Assembly: GCF_002101555.1 (NCBI RefSeq)
Contig: NZ_LQOL01000024.1
Coordinates: 1 to 53,680, forward strand
Source of the DNA: Mycolicibacterium canariasense
GTDB taxonomy: Bacteria; Actinomycetota; Actinomycetes; Mycobacteriales; Mycobacteriaceae
Length of the DNA stretch: 53,680 bases
Direction of reading: 5' to 3'
In this document: positions 1-8,493 of the stretch, one piece after another
Layout: every line of letters starts with the position of its first letter
Numbering within the stretch: position 1 is the first letter of the stretch
Position numbers and translations under genes: made by a program
Notes under the pieces: model-generated
Seen by the model: only the letters and a program-made list of their open reading frames with translations
Databases searched by the model: none
Told to the model about the DNA's origin: nothing

Positions 1-25
1 GCCAACTGTCGTTGGTCAGTGCGTC

Positions 26-376
26 ATGACCGCGGCCATCAACACTTTCGGTCTGCCGCTGGCGCTCGGCGCTGCGCTGGCGTTCGTCGAGTGGATCACC
101 CGGCGTATCGCCGTCGCGGCGGACTGGGCCCGCGATGAGTGGTGGCGCGCATGGCCCGCCGACGCGGTCGCGAAGGCTGACGCGCTCGCGCGCATCGAAG
201 AGGACCACGACGTGCTGGATCCCGGCCAGGTCCTCCCTGATGACCTGTACGCGGCGCAGCGCCGGCTGGACTGCCCGCCGTGGACGATCTCGGCCTGCCA
301 GCGGCACGGCCTGGTGACGATCGTCCGGCCCGGCGACGGCTGCCCTGAGTGTTTCCCGCCGACCGGCGGGCAGTGA
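26..376 (+). CDS. Small protein with N-terminal hydrophobic segment and C-terminal Cys/His cluster
   Basis: A 116-residue protein I do not recognise. Residues 8-20 are hydrophobic and could be a short membrane or signal-anchor segment. The C-terminus has a Cys-x2-His followed by Cys-x2-Cys arrangement (ACQRHG and GCPECF) that could hold one zinc ion. The ATG at 26 is used, but the frame stays open to the window edge, so an upstream start is possible. It heads a row of small genes on the same strand. Confidence 0.6.
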   Translation: MTAAINTFGLPLALGAALAFVEWITRRIAVAADWARDEWWRAWPADAVAKADALARIEEDHDVLDPGQVLPDDLYAAQRRLDCPPWTISACQRHGLVTIVRPGDGCPECFPPTGGQ

Positions 377-381
377 AAGCA

Positions 382-419
382 AGAGGCCCCGGACGCCTGA
401 GAACGAAACCGGGACCTCT
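382..419 (+). other. Intergenic hairpin
   Basis: An 11-bp inverted repeat with one mismatch pairs 382-392 with 409-419 around a 16-nt loop. It lies between two small genes and has no T-run after it, so it may be an attenuator or processing signal rather than a classical terminator. Confidence 0.35.
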
Positions 420-447
420 CCACCCACAACAGAAAGCGAGTTCTGAG

Positions 448-654
448 GTGAGCACCACCAGTGTATGCCGTGCCGCGAGCGCCGCACCCTCCGCTGATCC
501 ATGGCGGAAGTCCGCCTGGCCGTACGACATCGCCGTGCGGCCCAGCCGCCACCCCGAGCTGGCCCGCATCGGCAGCGTCCTCGCATGGGCGTCCGTGGCC
601 GCGGCGCCGTTCCTGTTCGGCGGCGCCATCTACTTCGCGTTCGGAGGCATCTGA
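448..654 (+). CDS. Small single-span membrane protein
   Basis: A 68-residue protein starting at GTG 448 behind TTCTGAG. The last 25 or so residues are hydrophobic and Gly/Ala-rich (ASVAAAPFLFGGAIYFAFGG), which suggests a C-terminal transmembrane anchor with the N-terminus in the cytoplasm. Function not recognised. The next gene begins 3 bp after its stop. Confidence 0.55.
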   Translation: MSTTSVCRAASAAPSADPWRKSAWPYDIAVRPSRHPELARIGSVLAWASVAAAPFLFGGAIYFAFGGI

Positions 655-657
655 CCT

Positions 658-1017
658 GTGGACACCACGCTGACCCGGCGGCGACGACGAAAGCCGTACC
701 GCACCCAGACAACCGGCGGAACCACGAGCGCCGAGGTGAGACACCAGACCCAGCAGGCCATCACTGCTGCGCACCGCATCCTCGCCAACTGCGGGGTGAC
801 GATGTCGCCGTCGAAGGTCAGCCGCCTGGTCCGCCAGTTCGAGGCGCGGGTCGCCCGCAACGGCTGGACGCTGTTCGAGTTCATCGCCAACGCCGTCAGC
901 CTGTCCGCCGACCAGCGCCGCCAGGCGCTCGCCCATCCCGACATCGTCTGCGTGCTCAGCTACGCGGATCCCACCGGTGAGACTGCGGTGAACAACGTTC
1001 TCCGCCGCACCAGCTAG
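658..1017 (+). CDS. Small basic hypothetical phage protein
   Basis: A 119-residue protein from GTG 658. The N-terminus is very basic (TRRRRRKPYR) and the middle is predicted helical, with no Cys motif or membrane segment. The basic tail suggests nucleic-acid contact, but this is inference only. It is followed by a strong hairpin at 1037-1074, so it may end a transcript unit. Confidence 0.55.
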   Translation: MDTTLTRRRRRKPYRTQTTGGTTSAEVRHQTQQAITAAHRILANCGVTMSPSKVSRLVRQFEARVARNGWTLFEFIANAVSLSADQRRQALAHPDIVCVLSYADPTGETAVNNVLRRTS

Positions 1018-1036
1018 CCAACCTCATCCCATTTCG

Positions 1037-1074
1037 CCTGTAGGCGTTCCGGTTTCGACCGGGACGCCTACAGG
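1037..1074 (+). terminator. Long perfect hairpin, possible terminator
   Basis: A 17-bp stem (1037-1053 with 1058-1074, one G-T wobble) closed by a stable TTCG tetraloop. It sits between the stop of the preceding gene and the AAGGAGA ribosome site of the next. There is no downstream T-tract, so it may be an intrinsic terminator of the weak-tail actinobacterial type or an RNA-processing site. Confidence 0.5.
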
Positions 1075-1092
1075 TCGTACCCAAGGAGACTC

Positions 1093-1476
1093 ATGGACCG
1101 ACTCGTCGCGCGGCTCGGCGCCTGCGCCGTCATCGGCGCAGCGATCGCAGCACCGATCGTTCACCCCCCGAACGCGGACGCGTACACCCGCACCCACACC
1201 GTCCCGGTCACCGTGCTCATCGCATGGTCCGGCGCCGACTGCGTTGACCTCCGCGAACCAGACCCCACCACTGACCGCACGACGATGGCCGCCACTGTCG
1301 ACTGCCACCCGGCCGGCGCAGACGCGGTCAGCTACCTGTCCGGAGTCGGGCAGCTCTACGGCGTCCGGATCTCGTCCCGCACCGATGTCGGCCTGGCCTG
1401 TGAGGTGAAGATCGCCGGCCGGACCGTGATCAAGCAGAACGCGTACGCGTACGTCGACTGCATGGGCCGGTGGTGA
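1093..1476 (+). CDS. Secreted small protein with signal peptide
   Basis: A 127-residue protein with a good AAGGAGA ribosome site 7 bp before ATG 1093. Residues 1-30 form a typical signal peptide: a short charged start, a hydrophobic core (CAVIGAAIAAPIV) and a likely cleavage after the Asn-Ala-Asp-Ala region. The exported part has four or five cysteines that could form disulfides. It resembles small exported proteins of unknown function in actinobacteria and their phages. Role unknown; a cell-envelope effect in a lysogen is one possibility. Confidence 0.6.
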   Translation: MDRLVARLGACAVIGAAIAAPIVHPPNADAYTRTHTVPVTVLIAWSGADCVDLREPDPTTDRTTMAATVDCHPAGADAVSYLSGVGQLYGVRISSRTDVGLACEVKIAGRTVIKQNAYAYVDCMGRW

Positions 1477-1480
1477 CCCC

Positions 1481-2113
1481 GTGACCGACGTACTCGACCT
1501 ATGGATCGTCGACACCGAGACAACCGGTCTGGACGAGCACATTCATGTGCCGATCGAAGTCGCCGCAGTGAATTACCACACCGGCGAGGTGATTTCGTTC
1601 GTCCCGTACGTGTCGCCCGAGGACCTCGCGGCCGCAGACCCGAAGGCGATGGCGCTGAACCGGTACGCCGAACGTGACCTCGCCAGCCAGGCGTTGGAGC
1701 CGTACGAAACTGCCGCCCGCTACGAGTCACTGTTCCGTGCGCTGCAGGGCCAGAGGCTTGGTGGTGCCAATCCGCGGTTCGACGCTGTCATGCTCTGCAG
1801 CGGCTACGGGCGGGCCATCCACCGATCGATCCACTCTGCGGTGCCCGAGGATGGCGAGCAGTTCCCCCTGGTGCCCGAATCGTGGCACCACCGGCTGCCC
1901 GCCGTCGAGTCCTACGTCGCAGGAGCGCTGGGGCTCGAACCATGGGACGTGCCGTCGCTGGCCCAAGCGTGCCAGCTGCTCTCCGTGGATCGCTCGCCGG
2001 ACAGCGAGCACACCGCACTGGCCGACGCCCGCGCCGCTGCAGAGTGCTTCCGCCGGGCCCACCAGATGGTCGCGCAGCGTAATGCGCCTGTACCACCGCT
2101 GGTGGTCGAGTGA
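1481..2113 (+). CDS. DnaQ/RNase T-like 3'-5' exonuclease (DEDDh)
   Basis: A 210-residue protein from GTG 1481. It carries the ExoI motif DTETTGL near residue 11, an Asn-x-Arg-Phe-Asp ExoII motif near residue 97, and the ExoIII motif HTALADA near residue 178. These are the metal-binding acidic residues and catalytic His of the DEDDh exonuclease superfamily. It probably trims 3' ends of DNA or RNA; the polarity is known for the family, the substrate is not visible here. It overlaps the next gene by 4 bp, so the two are translationally coupled. Confidence 0.85.
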   Translation: MTDVLDLWIVDTETTGLDEHIHVPIEVAAVNYHTGEVISFVPYVSPEDLAAADPKAMALNRYAERDLASQALEPYETAARYESLFRALQGQRLGGANPRFDAVMLCSGYGRAIHRSIHSAVPEDGEQFPLVPESWHHRLPAVESYVAGALGLEPWDVPSLAQACQLLSVDRSPDSEHTALADARAAAECFRRAHQMVAQRNAPVPPLVVE

Positions 2114-2889
2114 GCGCCCCATGCGTCGAATGCGGCGCGCCGGCCGTCGCCGGGCGCGGCCGGTGCGAGAACCACTACGCGACACACCGTCGCCGTCTGA
2201 TGGCGTACGGGAAGTGGGAACCGGAGTGGATCGACCCCACCGAGGCGCAGATTCACCTCGCGACGCTGCGCGCCGCCGGCCTGGGGCACCGTCGACTGAG
2301 CAAGCTCACAGGCCTGAGCAGGCCTACGCTGCAGCAGATTCCGCGGGTTACACGGGTGAGCCGAAAGACGCGCGACGCGATCCTCGCTGTGCCGATTCCA
2401 GTCACGGCGCTGTTCCACCCCGTGTTCGCCCCCGGCACTCAGATCAGCGCTATCGGATCTCAGCGGCGCCTCCGCGCGTTGGCCGCGATCGGTTGGGACA
2501 GTGAGACCGTCGGCGCGCTGCTCGGCGGCAGTAGACACCGTGTCACCACCATCACCAGCGGCCGACAGACGAAGGTCACGGTCGCTCGCGCGCGCACCAT
2601 CGCCGAGCTATTCAACCAACTCCACATGAAGCCCGGCCCGTCCGCCAAGGCGCGCCGGCTTGCCGAGCTGAAGGGCTGGGACGTCCCGTTCGCTTGGGAC
2701 GAGGACACCATCGACAACCCCAGCGCCGAGCCCGATACCGGCGAGAAGCGATGGGTCAGTACCAGCGAGCGGATCAACGAGATCCGCAACGACCTCGGCA
2801 TACACGCCGTCGAACAGATCGCCCAAATCCTGGGCAAGAAACCGAGAACCGTTGAGCGACAGCTCAACAGAATGCAGGAGGCATCGTGA
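2110..2889 (+). CDS. Zinc-ribbon and helix-turn-helix DNA-binding protein
   Basis: A 259-residue protein from GTG 2110 (GTGA overlap). Residues 5-22 carry Cys-x2-Cys, Cys and His (CVECGAP...CENH), a short zinc ribbon. Several helix-turn-helix-like segments follow: LGHRRLSKLTGLSRPTLQQI near residue 60, a second around residue 130, and a C-terminal HAVEQIAQILGKKPRTVERQ. This domain order is familiar in actinophages annotated as HTH DNA-binding proteins. It is likely a transcription or replication regulator; the target site is not identified. Confidence 0.7.
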   Translation: MSAPCVECGAPAVAGRGRCENHYATHRRRLMAYGKWEPEWIDPTEAQIHLATLRAAGLGHRRLSKLTGLSRPTLQQIPRVTRVSRKTRDAILAVPIPVTALFHPVFAPGTQISAIGSQRRLRALAAIGWDSETVGALLGGSRHRVTTITSGRQTKVTVARARTIAELFNQLHMKPGPSAKARRLAELKGWDVPFAWDEDTIDNPSAEPDTGEKRWVSTSERINEIRNDLGIHAVEQIAQILGKKPRTVERQLNRMQEAS

Positions 2890-3176
2890 CACCCACCAGC
2901 ACCATCCAGCCCGGCCAGACAGCGGAACGGGGCACCGTGCTGTTGCCGATCGGTGCGCGCATCGTCACGGTGTACCCCGCGTCTGACGGCCACCGCTGGC
3001 GGCTGCGGTACCAGCACAACATCCTGTCGGACTCCGGTCAGGCCTACGCCGCGAAGCAGTCCGCGCTCGACGCCGCACGTAAGAACGGCGTGCCGGCGGG
3101 CGACTTCCCGGTGATCCTCGAATACGACCGGCGCCGCGGCAGCTCCAGCACCCCCGTGTGGGAACGCATTCGCTGA
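2886..3176 (+). CDS. Hypothetical phage protein
   Basis: A 96-residue protein from GTG 2886, overlapping the upstream gene by 4 bp and the downstream HNH gene by 1 bp (TGATG). The middle (HRWRLRYQHNILSDSGQAYA, then AAKQSALDAARK) resembles a small beta-beta-alpha fold similar to DUF1508-like domains, but I cannot assign it firmly. Confidence 0.6.
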   Translation: MTPTSTIQPGQTAERGTVLLPIGARIVTVYPASDGHRWRLRYQHNILSDSGQAYAAKQSALDAARKNGVPAGDFPVILEYDRRRGSSSTPVWERIR

Positions 3177-3526
3177 TGCAACAGCCGATGAGCGCGGACG
3201 GGTTCGAGTGGAACGAAACACTCACCCGCGACGCCATCAAATCCGGCCGCTCCATGGGCGTGTGCGAATGGCACGGCGACCACCCGGCCACCGATATGCA
3301 TCACCGCCGCAACGCTTCCCAGGGCGGCCCCTGGCACCCGGCGAACATCGTTCACATCTGCCGCGCGATCCACCACCACCTCACGGTGCACCCGGCCTGG
3401 GCGCACCAGGTAGGGCTCACCCTGCGCGAGGGTGAATCCACGGCGCGGCCGATCCGTCTCCCGTCCGGTTTGGAGCTGATCCTCACCGACGAGCTGATCG
3501 CGAAAGCTGGGGTCAACGCCCGATGA
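3176..3526 (+). CDS. HNH-type endonuclease-like protein
   Basis: A 116-residue protein starting at ATG 3176 inside the TGATG junction. It contains CEWHG...DMHHRR, then WHPANIVHICRAIHHHLTVHP, matching the spacing of the His-His, Asn and His residues of an HNH active site with one Cys pair partly replaced by His. It sits directly upstream of RecE/RecT-like genes, which fits a role in DNA processing or recombination. A structural HNH without activity is possible. Confidence 0.7.
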   Translation: MQQPMSADGFEWNETLTRDAIKSGRSMGVCEWHGDHPATDMHHRRNASQGGPWHPANIVHICRAIHHHLTVHPAWAHQVGLTLREGESTARPIRLPSGLELILTDELIAKAGVNAR

Positions 3527-4404
3527 CTGCAGTGCTCACAGCCGTCCCTCTTGAAGACGGTGTGTACCCGGACCTCCCGGAGGAGATCTATCACAACGAC
3601 CCAGACAGCTTGTCCTCCAGCGGTGCCCGCCAACTGCTCAGGACCAGCCCCCGGAAGTTCCGGCTGGCTCAGCGAGTTGAGAAGCGCGAGTGGGATGTCG
3701 GCCACGTCGTGCATAAGCTCATCCTCGGCAAAGGCTCCGAGATCGCGGTGCTCGATCCGGCAGTTCACGGTCTGACACAAGACCAGAAGTCGACCAAGAG
3801 CTTTCGGCAGACCGCAATGTGGCAGGCCGCCGAAGCTGACGCCCGGGCCCGTGGAGCAGTGCCGATCAGCATCAGCGACTACGAAACCGCCGAGGCGATG
3901 GCCGCCGCCGTGTGGGACAACGACTACGCCGCCGATCTGCTGTCCGCGGGAGACCCAGAGATCTCTGGATACTGGACCGACCCGCTGTCTGGGGCGCGGC
4001 TGCGTTTGCGGACCGACTGGCTACACCCAGGCCGCAGCCGCATCATCATCGTCGACTACAAGACGACGAAGAACGCTGAGCCGCACGCATTCTGGAAATC
4101 GGTCTCCGAGTACGGATACCACTGCCAGGACGCCTGGTACCGCGACGGCGTCATCGCATGCGGGATCGACGACGACCCACTTTTCCTATTCATCGCGCAG
4201 GAGAAGGAATTCCCCTACGAGGTCACCGTCCACGAATCACGGCCCACCGACGTCAACCGTGGACGGGCGTTGAACCGCAAGGCCATCAACCTGTGGGCTC
4301 AATGCCACAAATCGAACGAGTGGCCCGGCTACCCGCCTGGCATTCACACCATCCGACACCCCTCGTACGCCATACACCGTGAACAGGAACAGATCGCATC
4401 ATGA
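3523..4404 (+). CDS. RecE-like PD-(D/E)XK exonuclease
   Basis: A 293-residue protein from ATG 3523. It shows the features of the exodeoxyribonuclease VIII/PDDEXK_12 family: an N-terminal YHND...LSSSGARQLL motif, GHVVHKLILG near residue 65, and the catalytic block RLRTDWL...IIIVDYKTTKNA near residues 160-185, with the acidic residue and Asp-Tyr-Lys signature. The family degrades dsDNA 5'-3' to leave ssDNA for an annealing partner. The next gene, overlapping by 4 bp, is that partner, so the pair is a RecET-type recombination system. Confidence 0.85.
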   Translation: MTAVLTAVPLEDGVYPDLPEEIYHNDPDSLSSSGARQLLRTSPRKFRLAQRVEKREWDVGHVVHKLILGKGSEIAVLDPAVHGLTQDQKSTKSFRQTAMWQAAEADARARGAVPISISDYETAEAMAAAVWDNDYAADLLSAGDPEISGYWTDPLSGARLRLRTDWLHPGRSRIIIVDYKTTKNAEPHAFWKSVSEYGYHCQDAWYRDGVIACGIDDDPLFLFIAQEKEFPYEVTVHESRPTDVNRGRALNRKAINLWAQCHKSNEWPGYPPGIHTIRHPSYAIHREQEQIAS

Positions 4405-5423
4405 CCGCCGCCCGTGAGATCGTCCCGGCCAGATTCGGCCGCGGACACGTCACCCCGGCCAGCACCGCCCAGCAGGACCGCACGATCGCCGAAGTGCAAG
4501 CCGCAGTCGTGGTCAGCCGAAGCAACCCCCGCGACGACGCCGCCGCCGAACGCGAAATGGAATCGGTGTGCCGGCGCCCTGAGATGGCCGAGCAGGCCTT
4601 CTACCAAGTGGACCGAACGTTCCGACCGAGCGTCCACCTGGCGCGCGAGCTCGCGCGAATCTGGGGCAACCTCGACTACGGCGTCAAGGAGCTGGACCGC
4701 GACGGCCAGCAGGGGGTTTCCGAGGTCCTGGCGTTCGCCTGGGACGTGCAAAAGAACTCCCGCAGTAGTCGCACGTTCCTGAACCCGCACCAGCGCAACG
4801 AGGGTGCCCTGCGCGTCGAACTGACTGACCTGCAGGACATCTACCTGTCCAACCAGAACGTCGGCGCCCGGGCGGTCCGCGAGGTGATCTTCTCGATCCT
4901 TCCCCGCTGGTTCGTGGAGAAGGCCCAGAACATCTGCCGCCAGACGCTCGAACGCGGGAACGGTGAACCGCTGCCCGACCGCATCGCCGCGCTGGTGCGC
5001 GAATTCGACGACCTCGGCGTCTCCGAACAGCAGCTCGAGGCCCGCCTCGAACGGGACCGCCACACCTGGACCCCGCAAGACCTGGCCCAGCTCACCGTCG
5101 CCGGGAACTCGATCCGTCGCGGCGAGGTGCGCCGCGAGGAACTGTTCCCGATCGTCCAGCGGTCATCCGCGGCCGGCGACGAGATCGCACGCGTATCGGA
5201 CAAGGCGCCGGCCACCGATGATCCATCACCAATCACCCGCCGGCTGCTGAGCAACGTGAAGCGCCAGCTGGCTGCCGAACGGAACCTGACCGTCCCCAGT
5301 CACCCCGACACCCTGCAGTACGTCGGGACCGTCGTCGAGCGAGAGATCACCAAGCTCGACGAACTCACCTGCGGGGAAGCACACCGCGTCCTCGCTGCAC
5401 TCACAACAACCAAGGAGAACTGA
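4401..5423 (+). CDS. RecT-like single-strand annealing protein
   Basis: A 340-residue protein from ATG 4401. The stretch around residues 75-200 (HLARELARIWGNLDYGVKEL, SEVLAFAWD, NQNVGARAVRE) matches the family that actinophages carry next to a RecE-like nuclease and that is annotated RecT-like. It would bind ssDNA and promote annealing and recombination during replication. Overlap with the upstream nuclease supports the pairing. The C-terminal third is less conserved and helical. Confidence 0.75.
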   Translation: MTAAREIVPARFGRGHVTPASTAQQDRTIAEVQAAVVVSRSNPRDDAAAEREMESVCRRPEMAEQAFYQVDRTFRPSVHLARELARIWGNLDYGVKELDRDGQQGVSEVLAFAWDVQKNSRSSRTFLNPHQRNEGALRVELTDLQDIYLSNQNVGARAVREVIFSILPRWFVEKAQNICRQTLERGNGEPLPDRIAALVREFDDLGVSEQQLEARLERDRHTWTPQDLAQLTVAGNSIRRGEVRREELFPIVQRSSAAGDEIARVSDKAPATDDPSPITRRLLSNVKRQLAAERNLTVPSHPDTLQYVGTVVEREITKLDELTCGEAHRVLAALTTTKEN

Positions 5424-5428
5424 ACGAA

Positions 5429-6334
5429 ATGTCATGGCAAGCCTGGTTCTTTCTGATCGTCGGCGCTCTGGCGCTGATGCTCTTCCTCGGCGGCGTCGTC
5501 GCCAAAGCGCTGTCGGGTGGCCGATCCGAGGGCGGCCCCGAAGTCACCATCACGGGGTCCATTGTGGTGTTCGTCATCGCCCTCATCGTGCTGCTGACTG
5601 GCGCATTCACGATCGTCGGCACCCGCCAGGTCGGCATCGCAACGAGCTTCGGAAAGCCGACCGGCCAGACGTATTCGAACGGCCTGCACTGGAAGGCGCC
5701 GTGGGTCGAGGTCACCGAGATGGACGCCGCGATCCAGAACGACACCTACAAGGGCGAATCACGCATCGCGGTCCGCCTGGGCAACAACTCCACCGCCCTG
5801 GCCGACGTGTCGATCCGCTGGCAGATCAAGCAGGACGCCGCCGACACCCTGTTCGTCGACTACAAGACATTCGACAACGTCCGCGCCAACCTGATCACCC
5901 GCAACCTGCAGGCAGCGCTCAACGAGTCGTTCGCCAAGTTCGACCCGCTGGCCACGAAGAACCTGGAGTCCTCACCGCTGCCGGAGCTGGCCAACAACAC
6001 CGCGAACCTGTTGCGCGGCAAGGTCGGTACCCAGGTCGAAATCTTCGACGTCACCATCCCGACGATCGACTACGACGACGAGACCGAGAAGCGCATCAAC
6101 GACATCAACGCCGAGCGGGCCCGCACCACCGCGGCCGAGCAGGCCGTGAAGACGGCCGAGCAGACCCGCAAGGCCAACGAGCAGCTGGCCACCGCGCCGG
6201 CCCCGCCGAACGCGCTGGTGATCATCCAGACCTGCATCAACAAGGCACTCGACAAGGGCCAGAACCCCGCCGGGTGCTGGCCCATCGGCGGCAACGTCGT
6301 CCCGACTCTGGCCGTACCGAACCCCGGGCAGTAG
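5429..6334 (+). CDS. SPFH/band-7 membrane protein
   Basis: A 301-residue protein from ATG 5429. Two hydrophobic helices at the N-terminus (about residues 5-27 and 42-64) are followed by an SPFH/prohibitin domain: GTRQVGIATSFGKPTG, a beta-rich block and the DVTIPTIDY region. A charged coiled coil rich in Ala/Glu/Lys follows (residues 215-250). SPFH proteins form membrane-bound oligomeric rings that organise microdomains or protect proteases. Its place after RecET is unusual but recurrent in actinophages. Possible roles are superinfection exclusion or membrane remodelling; neither is shown here. Confidence 0.85.
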   Translation: MSWQAWFFLIVGALALMLFLGGVVAKALSGGRSEGGPEVTITGSIVVFVIALIVLLTGAFTIVGTRQVGIATSFGKPTGQTYSNGLHWKAPWVEVTEMDAAIQNDTYKGESRIAVRLGNNSTALADVSIRWQIKQDAADTLFVDYKTFDNVRANLITRNLQAALNESFAKFDPLATKNLESSPLPELANNTANLLRGKVGTQVEIFDVTIPTIDYDDETEKRINDINAERARTTAAEQAVKTAEQTRKANEQLATAPAPPNALVIIQTCINKALDKGQNPAGCWPIGGNVVPTLAVPNPGQ

Positions 6335-6341
6335 GCCAGTC

Positions 6342-6605
6342 ATGGCAAAGGGTTCGACATTCAAAACTGACATCGTTCTGGGGCAGCAGTATCGCGACGC
6401 CCAAACTGGTTTCACTGGCCACGCCACCGCTGTCTATTTCTTCCAGCACGGCTGCGAACGCGTGCAGCTCAAGGCTCTTCACGACGGCGAGCTGAAAGAG
6501 CACGTGTTCGACGCGCCGGAACTGGAGCACGTCGCCAGCGGCCGCCGCGCGACTTCGACCCGCACAGGCGGTCCTCACGACCGCACACCCGTGGCCCGCA
6601 GGTAA
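6342..6605 (+). CDS. Small conserved-type phage protein
   Basis: An 87-residue protein from ATG 6342. The core (DIVLGQQYRDAQTGF, GHATAVYFFQHGCERVQL, EHVFDAPELEHV) looks like a compact beta-barrel domain of the kind found as short phage proteins describing a 'DAQTGF...ATA...HGCERV' motif. No catalytic residues are obvious. The last 20 residues are low complexity. Confidence 0.6.
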   Translation: MAKGSTFKTDIVLGQQYRDAQTGFTGHATAVYFFQHGCERVQLKALHDGELKEHVFDAPELEHVASGRRATSTRTGGPHDRTPVARR

Positions 6606-6673
6606 GCCGCGACCTCAACGTCTCGCCGGAAGGCGGCGAAGCGCAACGCAACACCCACACGAAAGGAATCACC

Positions 6674-7030
6674 GTGCCCGAGCAGAACCACAAACCAGCT
6701 GATGCAACGGAATTCGCGGCCGTGCTGCTCGGCCACGACAAGGGCCGTGCACACGACAATGCCTCGAAGCTACTCCGCGAGGCCGTCGAAGCGGTCAAGC
6801 TCACCGGCCGCAAAGCCTCTGTCACCGTCAAGTTCGACATCGCGCCGATGAAGAACAACGCCCGCGTCGTCCAGATCGGCGACAAGGTGACCGCCACCAT
6901 CCCCGAGGACAAGCGGGATTCCATCTGGTTCACCGACGACGAAGGCGGCCTGCACCGCAACGATCCCGACCAGCTCCAGATGGAGTACGGCGGGGCACCC
7001 ACCAACGCATCCACCGAAGGGAAGAACTGA
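6674..7030 (+). CDS. Hypothetical protein paired with DUF2303
   Basis: A 118-residue protein from GTG 6674, preceded by GAAAGGAATC. The fold looks alpha followed by beta (KASVTVKFDIAPM, VQIGDKVTATIPED). It lies 3 bp upstream of the DUF2303 gene and is probably co-translated. Function unknown. Confidence 0.65.
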   Translation: MPEQNHKPADATEFAAVLLGHDKGRAHDNASKLLREAVEAVKLTGRKASVTVKFDIAPMKNNARVVQIGDKVTATIPEDKRDSIWFTDDEGGLHRNDPDQLQMEYGGAPTNASTEGKN

Positions 7031-7033
7031 CCC

Positions 7034-7927
7034 ATGACCGTCACTCTGTCCGCCAGCGAAGTGCAGCCCGACGACGTGCTGCTGCACGACCAGCCGCAGC
7101 AGGCCATCGTCGTCGGCACCAACATCCCGGGCCTGACTCACGTCATCGGCACCACAGCGGCCAACGGCCTGGAAACCAGGACGATCGACGACGCGCAGCA
7201 CCTGGCCAACCCGCGGCGCGCCATCGGCACCCGCACGGTGTCGGAGACGCTGTCGTTCCTCGACGAGCTCGACCGCCGGCCTCTCACGCAGGGCTTGTCT
7301 ACGCTGTGGGGTGACTACACCAAGGGGCGTGTCGTCGCGATCTACAACGATCACGACTCCGAGCGCGCTGGTTGGCGCGACGACCGGCTGGTGCTGCAGT
7401 TGGTCGATGATCCGGACTGGGTCCGCTGGCACAGTGTGTCCGGTAAGTGGTTCAGCCAGTACGACTTCGGTGATCTGATCGAGGAGTTGCTGCACACGGT
7501 CAGCGACCCCGACCAGGCCGACCTGCTGGAGATCATCAACAGCATCCGCGCCTCGCAATCCGGCAAGTTCGAATCGAAGATCGAACGGTCGACGAGCGAC
7601 CAGGAACTCACCTACACCACCGAGACGACGGCTTCAGCAGGCAGCGCTACCCGCAAGCTCGAGGTCCCGAAGACCATCACGCTGCGTCTGCGGCCGTGGG
7701 AGGGCCATGTCGCTGCACCGGTCGAAGGCGAATCGTTGCCGGCGCAATGGGTCGGCACCTACGAGGTCGAGGCGTGGTTCCGGCTGCTGGTCTCCAACGG
7801 TGAACTGAAGCTCGCCATCAAGCTGAAGCCGACGCAGCAGCTGGTCCGTCAGGCGTGGGCCGAAGCTGTCAACGCCATCGTCGGCAAGACCGACATCCCG
7901 GTGCTGGCGTACCGGGACCAGCGGTGA
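7034..7927 (+). CDS. DUF2303 (YfdQ-like) protein
   Basis: A 297-residue protein from ATG 7034. Signature segments of DUF2303 are visible: SFLDELDRRPLTQ near residue 74, GRVVAIYNDHD near residue 97, WRDDRLVLQL, and the C-terminal GELKLAIKLKPTQQLVRQAW. The family is common next to phage recombination genes and its biochemical role is unknown. The C-terminus overlaps the next gene by 4 bp. Confidence 0.85.
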   Translation: MTVTLSASEVQPDDVLLHDQPQQAIVVGTNIPGLTHVIGTTAANGLETRTIDDAQHLANPRRAIGTRTVSETLSFLDELDRRPLTQGLSTLWGDYTKGRVVAIYNDHDSERAGWRDDRLVLQLVDDPDWVRWHSVSGKWFSQYDFGDLIEELLHTVSDPDQADLLEIINSIRASQSGKFESKIERSTSDQELTYTTETTASAGSATRKLEVPKTITLRLRPWEGHVAAPVEGESLPAQWVGTYEVEAWFRLLVSNGELKLAIKLKPTQQLVRQAWAEAVNAIVGKTDIPVLAYRDQR

Positions 7928-8337
7928 CTTCTGCCGCTGCCCGCCGGTTCCCGGTGCCGTCGGTGCTGTACGTCAGCACCGGCGGCACCGCGGGGCTGTG
8001 CGACAGCCATGGCCTCGCTGTCGTGCAGGAGCTGCTCGGCCACATGACCGGACACCCGATCTTCCTGCACCAGATTCCCCGCGCGGTCGACGTGTGCCGC
8101 AAGTACCTCGTCGACCAGTACCCGTGGCTGGAAGCCCTGCAGCCGACCAACGCCCAGGCCGGGGACGCCCGGAAGCTCGCGCACTGGGTCGCCAAGGTCA
8201 TTGCGGCCCGCGGCGAAACGCTGCTGGTGTCCGCGCTGCCCGGTGGCGCCTACGCCTATATGAGCCCGGTCGACGAGTTCTGCGAGCAACTCGCCGACGG
8301 TGTCGGCGCCACGGCCGCGGCGGGCCCCGCCGAATGA
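7924..8337 (+). CDS. Hypothetical phage protein
   Basis: A 137-residue protein from GTG 7924 (GTGA overlap). It is mixed alpha/beta with a hydrophobic strand SVLYVSTGGTAG and helices holding isolated Cys/His residues. No family recognised. It is closely packed between DUF2303 and a damaged small gene. Confidence 0.6.
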   Translation: MTSAAARRFPVPSVLYVSTGGTAGLCDSHGLAVVQELLGHMTGHPIFLHQIPRAVDVCRKYLVDQYPWLEALQPTNAQAGDARKLAHWVAKVIAARGETLLVSALPGGAYAYMSPVDEFCEQLADGVGATAAAGPAE

Positions 8338-8493
8338 CCGGGACGCCGGTGCTCATCGCCGCACGGCCACCCGACGCCGTGGGACCCGTGGACCCGCGGC
8401 AACTGGATCTTCATCGGAACGGTCGTGACCCCGTCCCATCTCGTCTGGCACGTCTACACGGGCCCAGCTGAGGGAGAACCGATCTACTCATGA
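8334..8493 (+). pseudogene. Small gene with apparent internal frame change
   Basis: The ATG at 8334 overlaps the previous stop (ATGA) and reads a 45-residue protein ending at 8471. After about residue 15 that frame looks non-coding. A different frame, open from 8338 to the TGA at 8491-8493, reads WDPWTRGNWIFIGTVVTPSH and then HVYTGPAEGEP, which is far more protein-like and ends in the ATGA overlap with the methyltransferase. The simplest reading is one small gene of about 52 residues with an indel near 8375. Confidence 0.45.

Noticed and set aside
16..1542. Long minus-strand open frames across the first 1.5 kb
   Set aside because: They mirror plus-strand genes with ordinary overlaps and ribosome sites, and their translations are Arg/Ala/Gly-rich without motifs.
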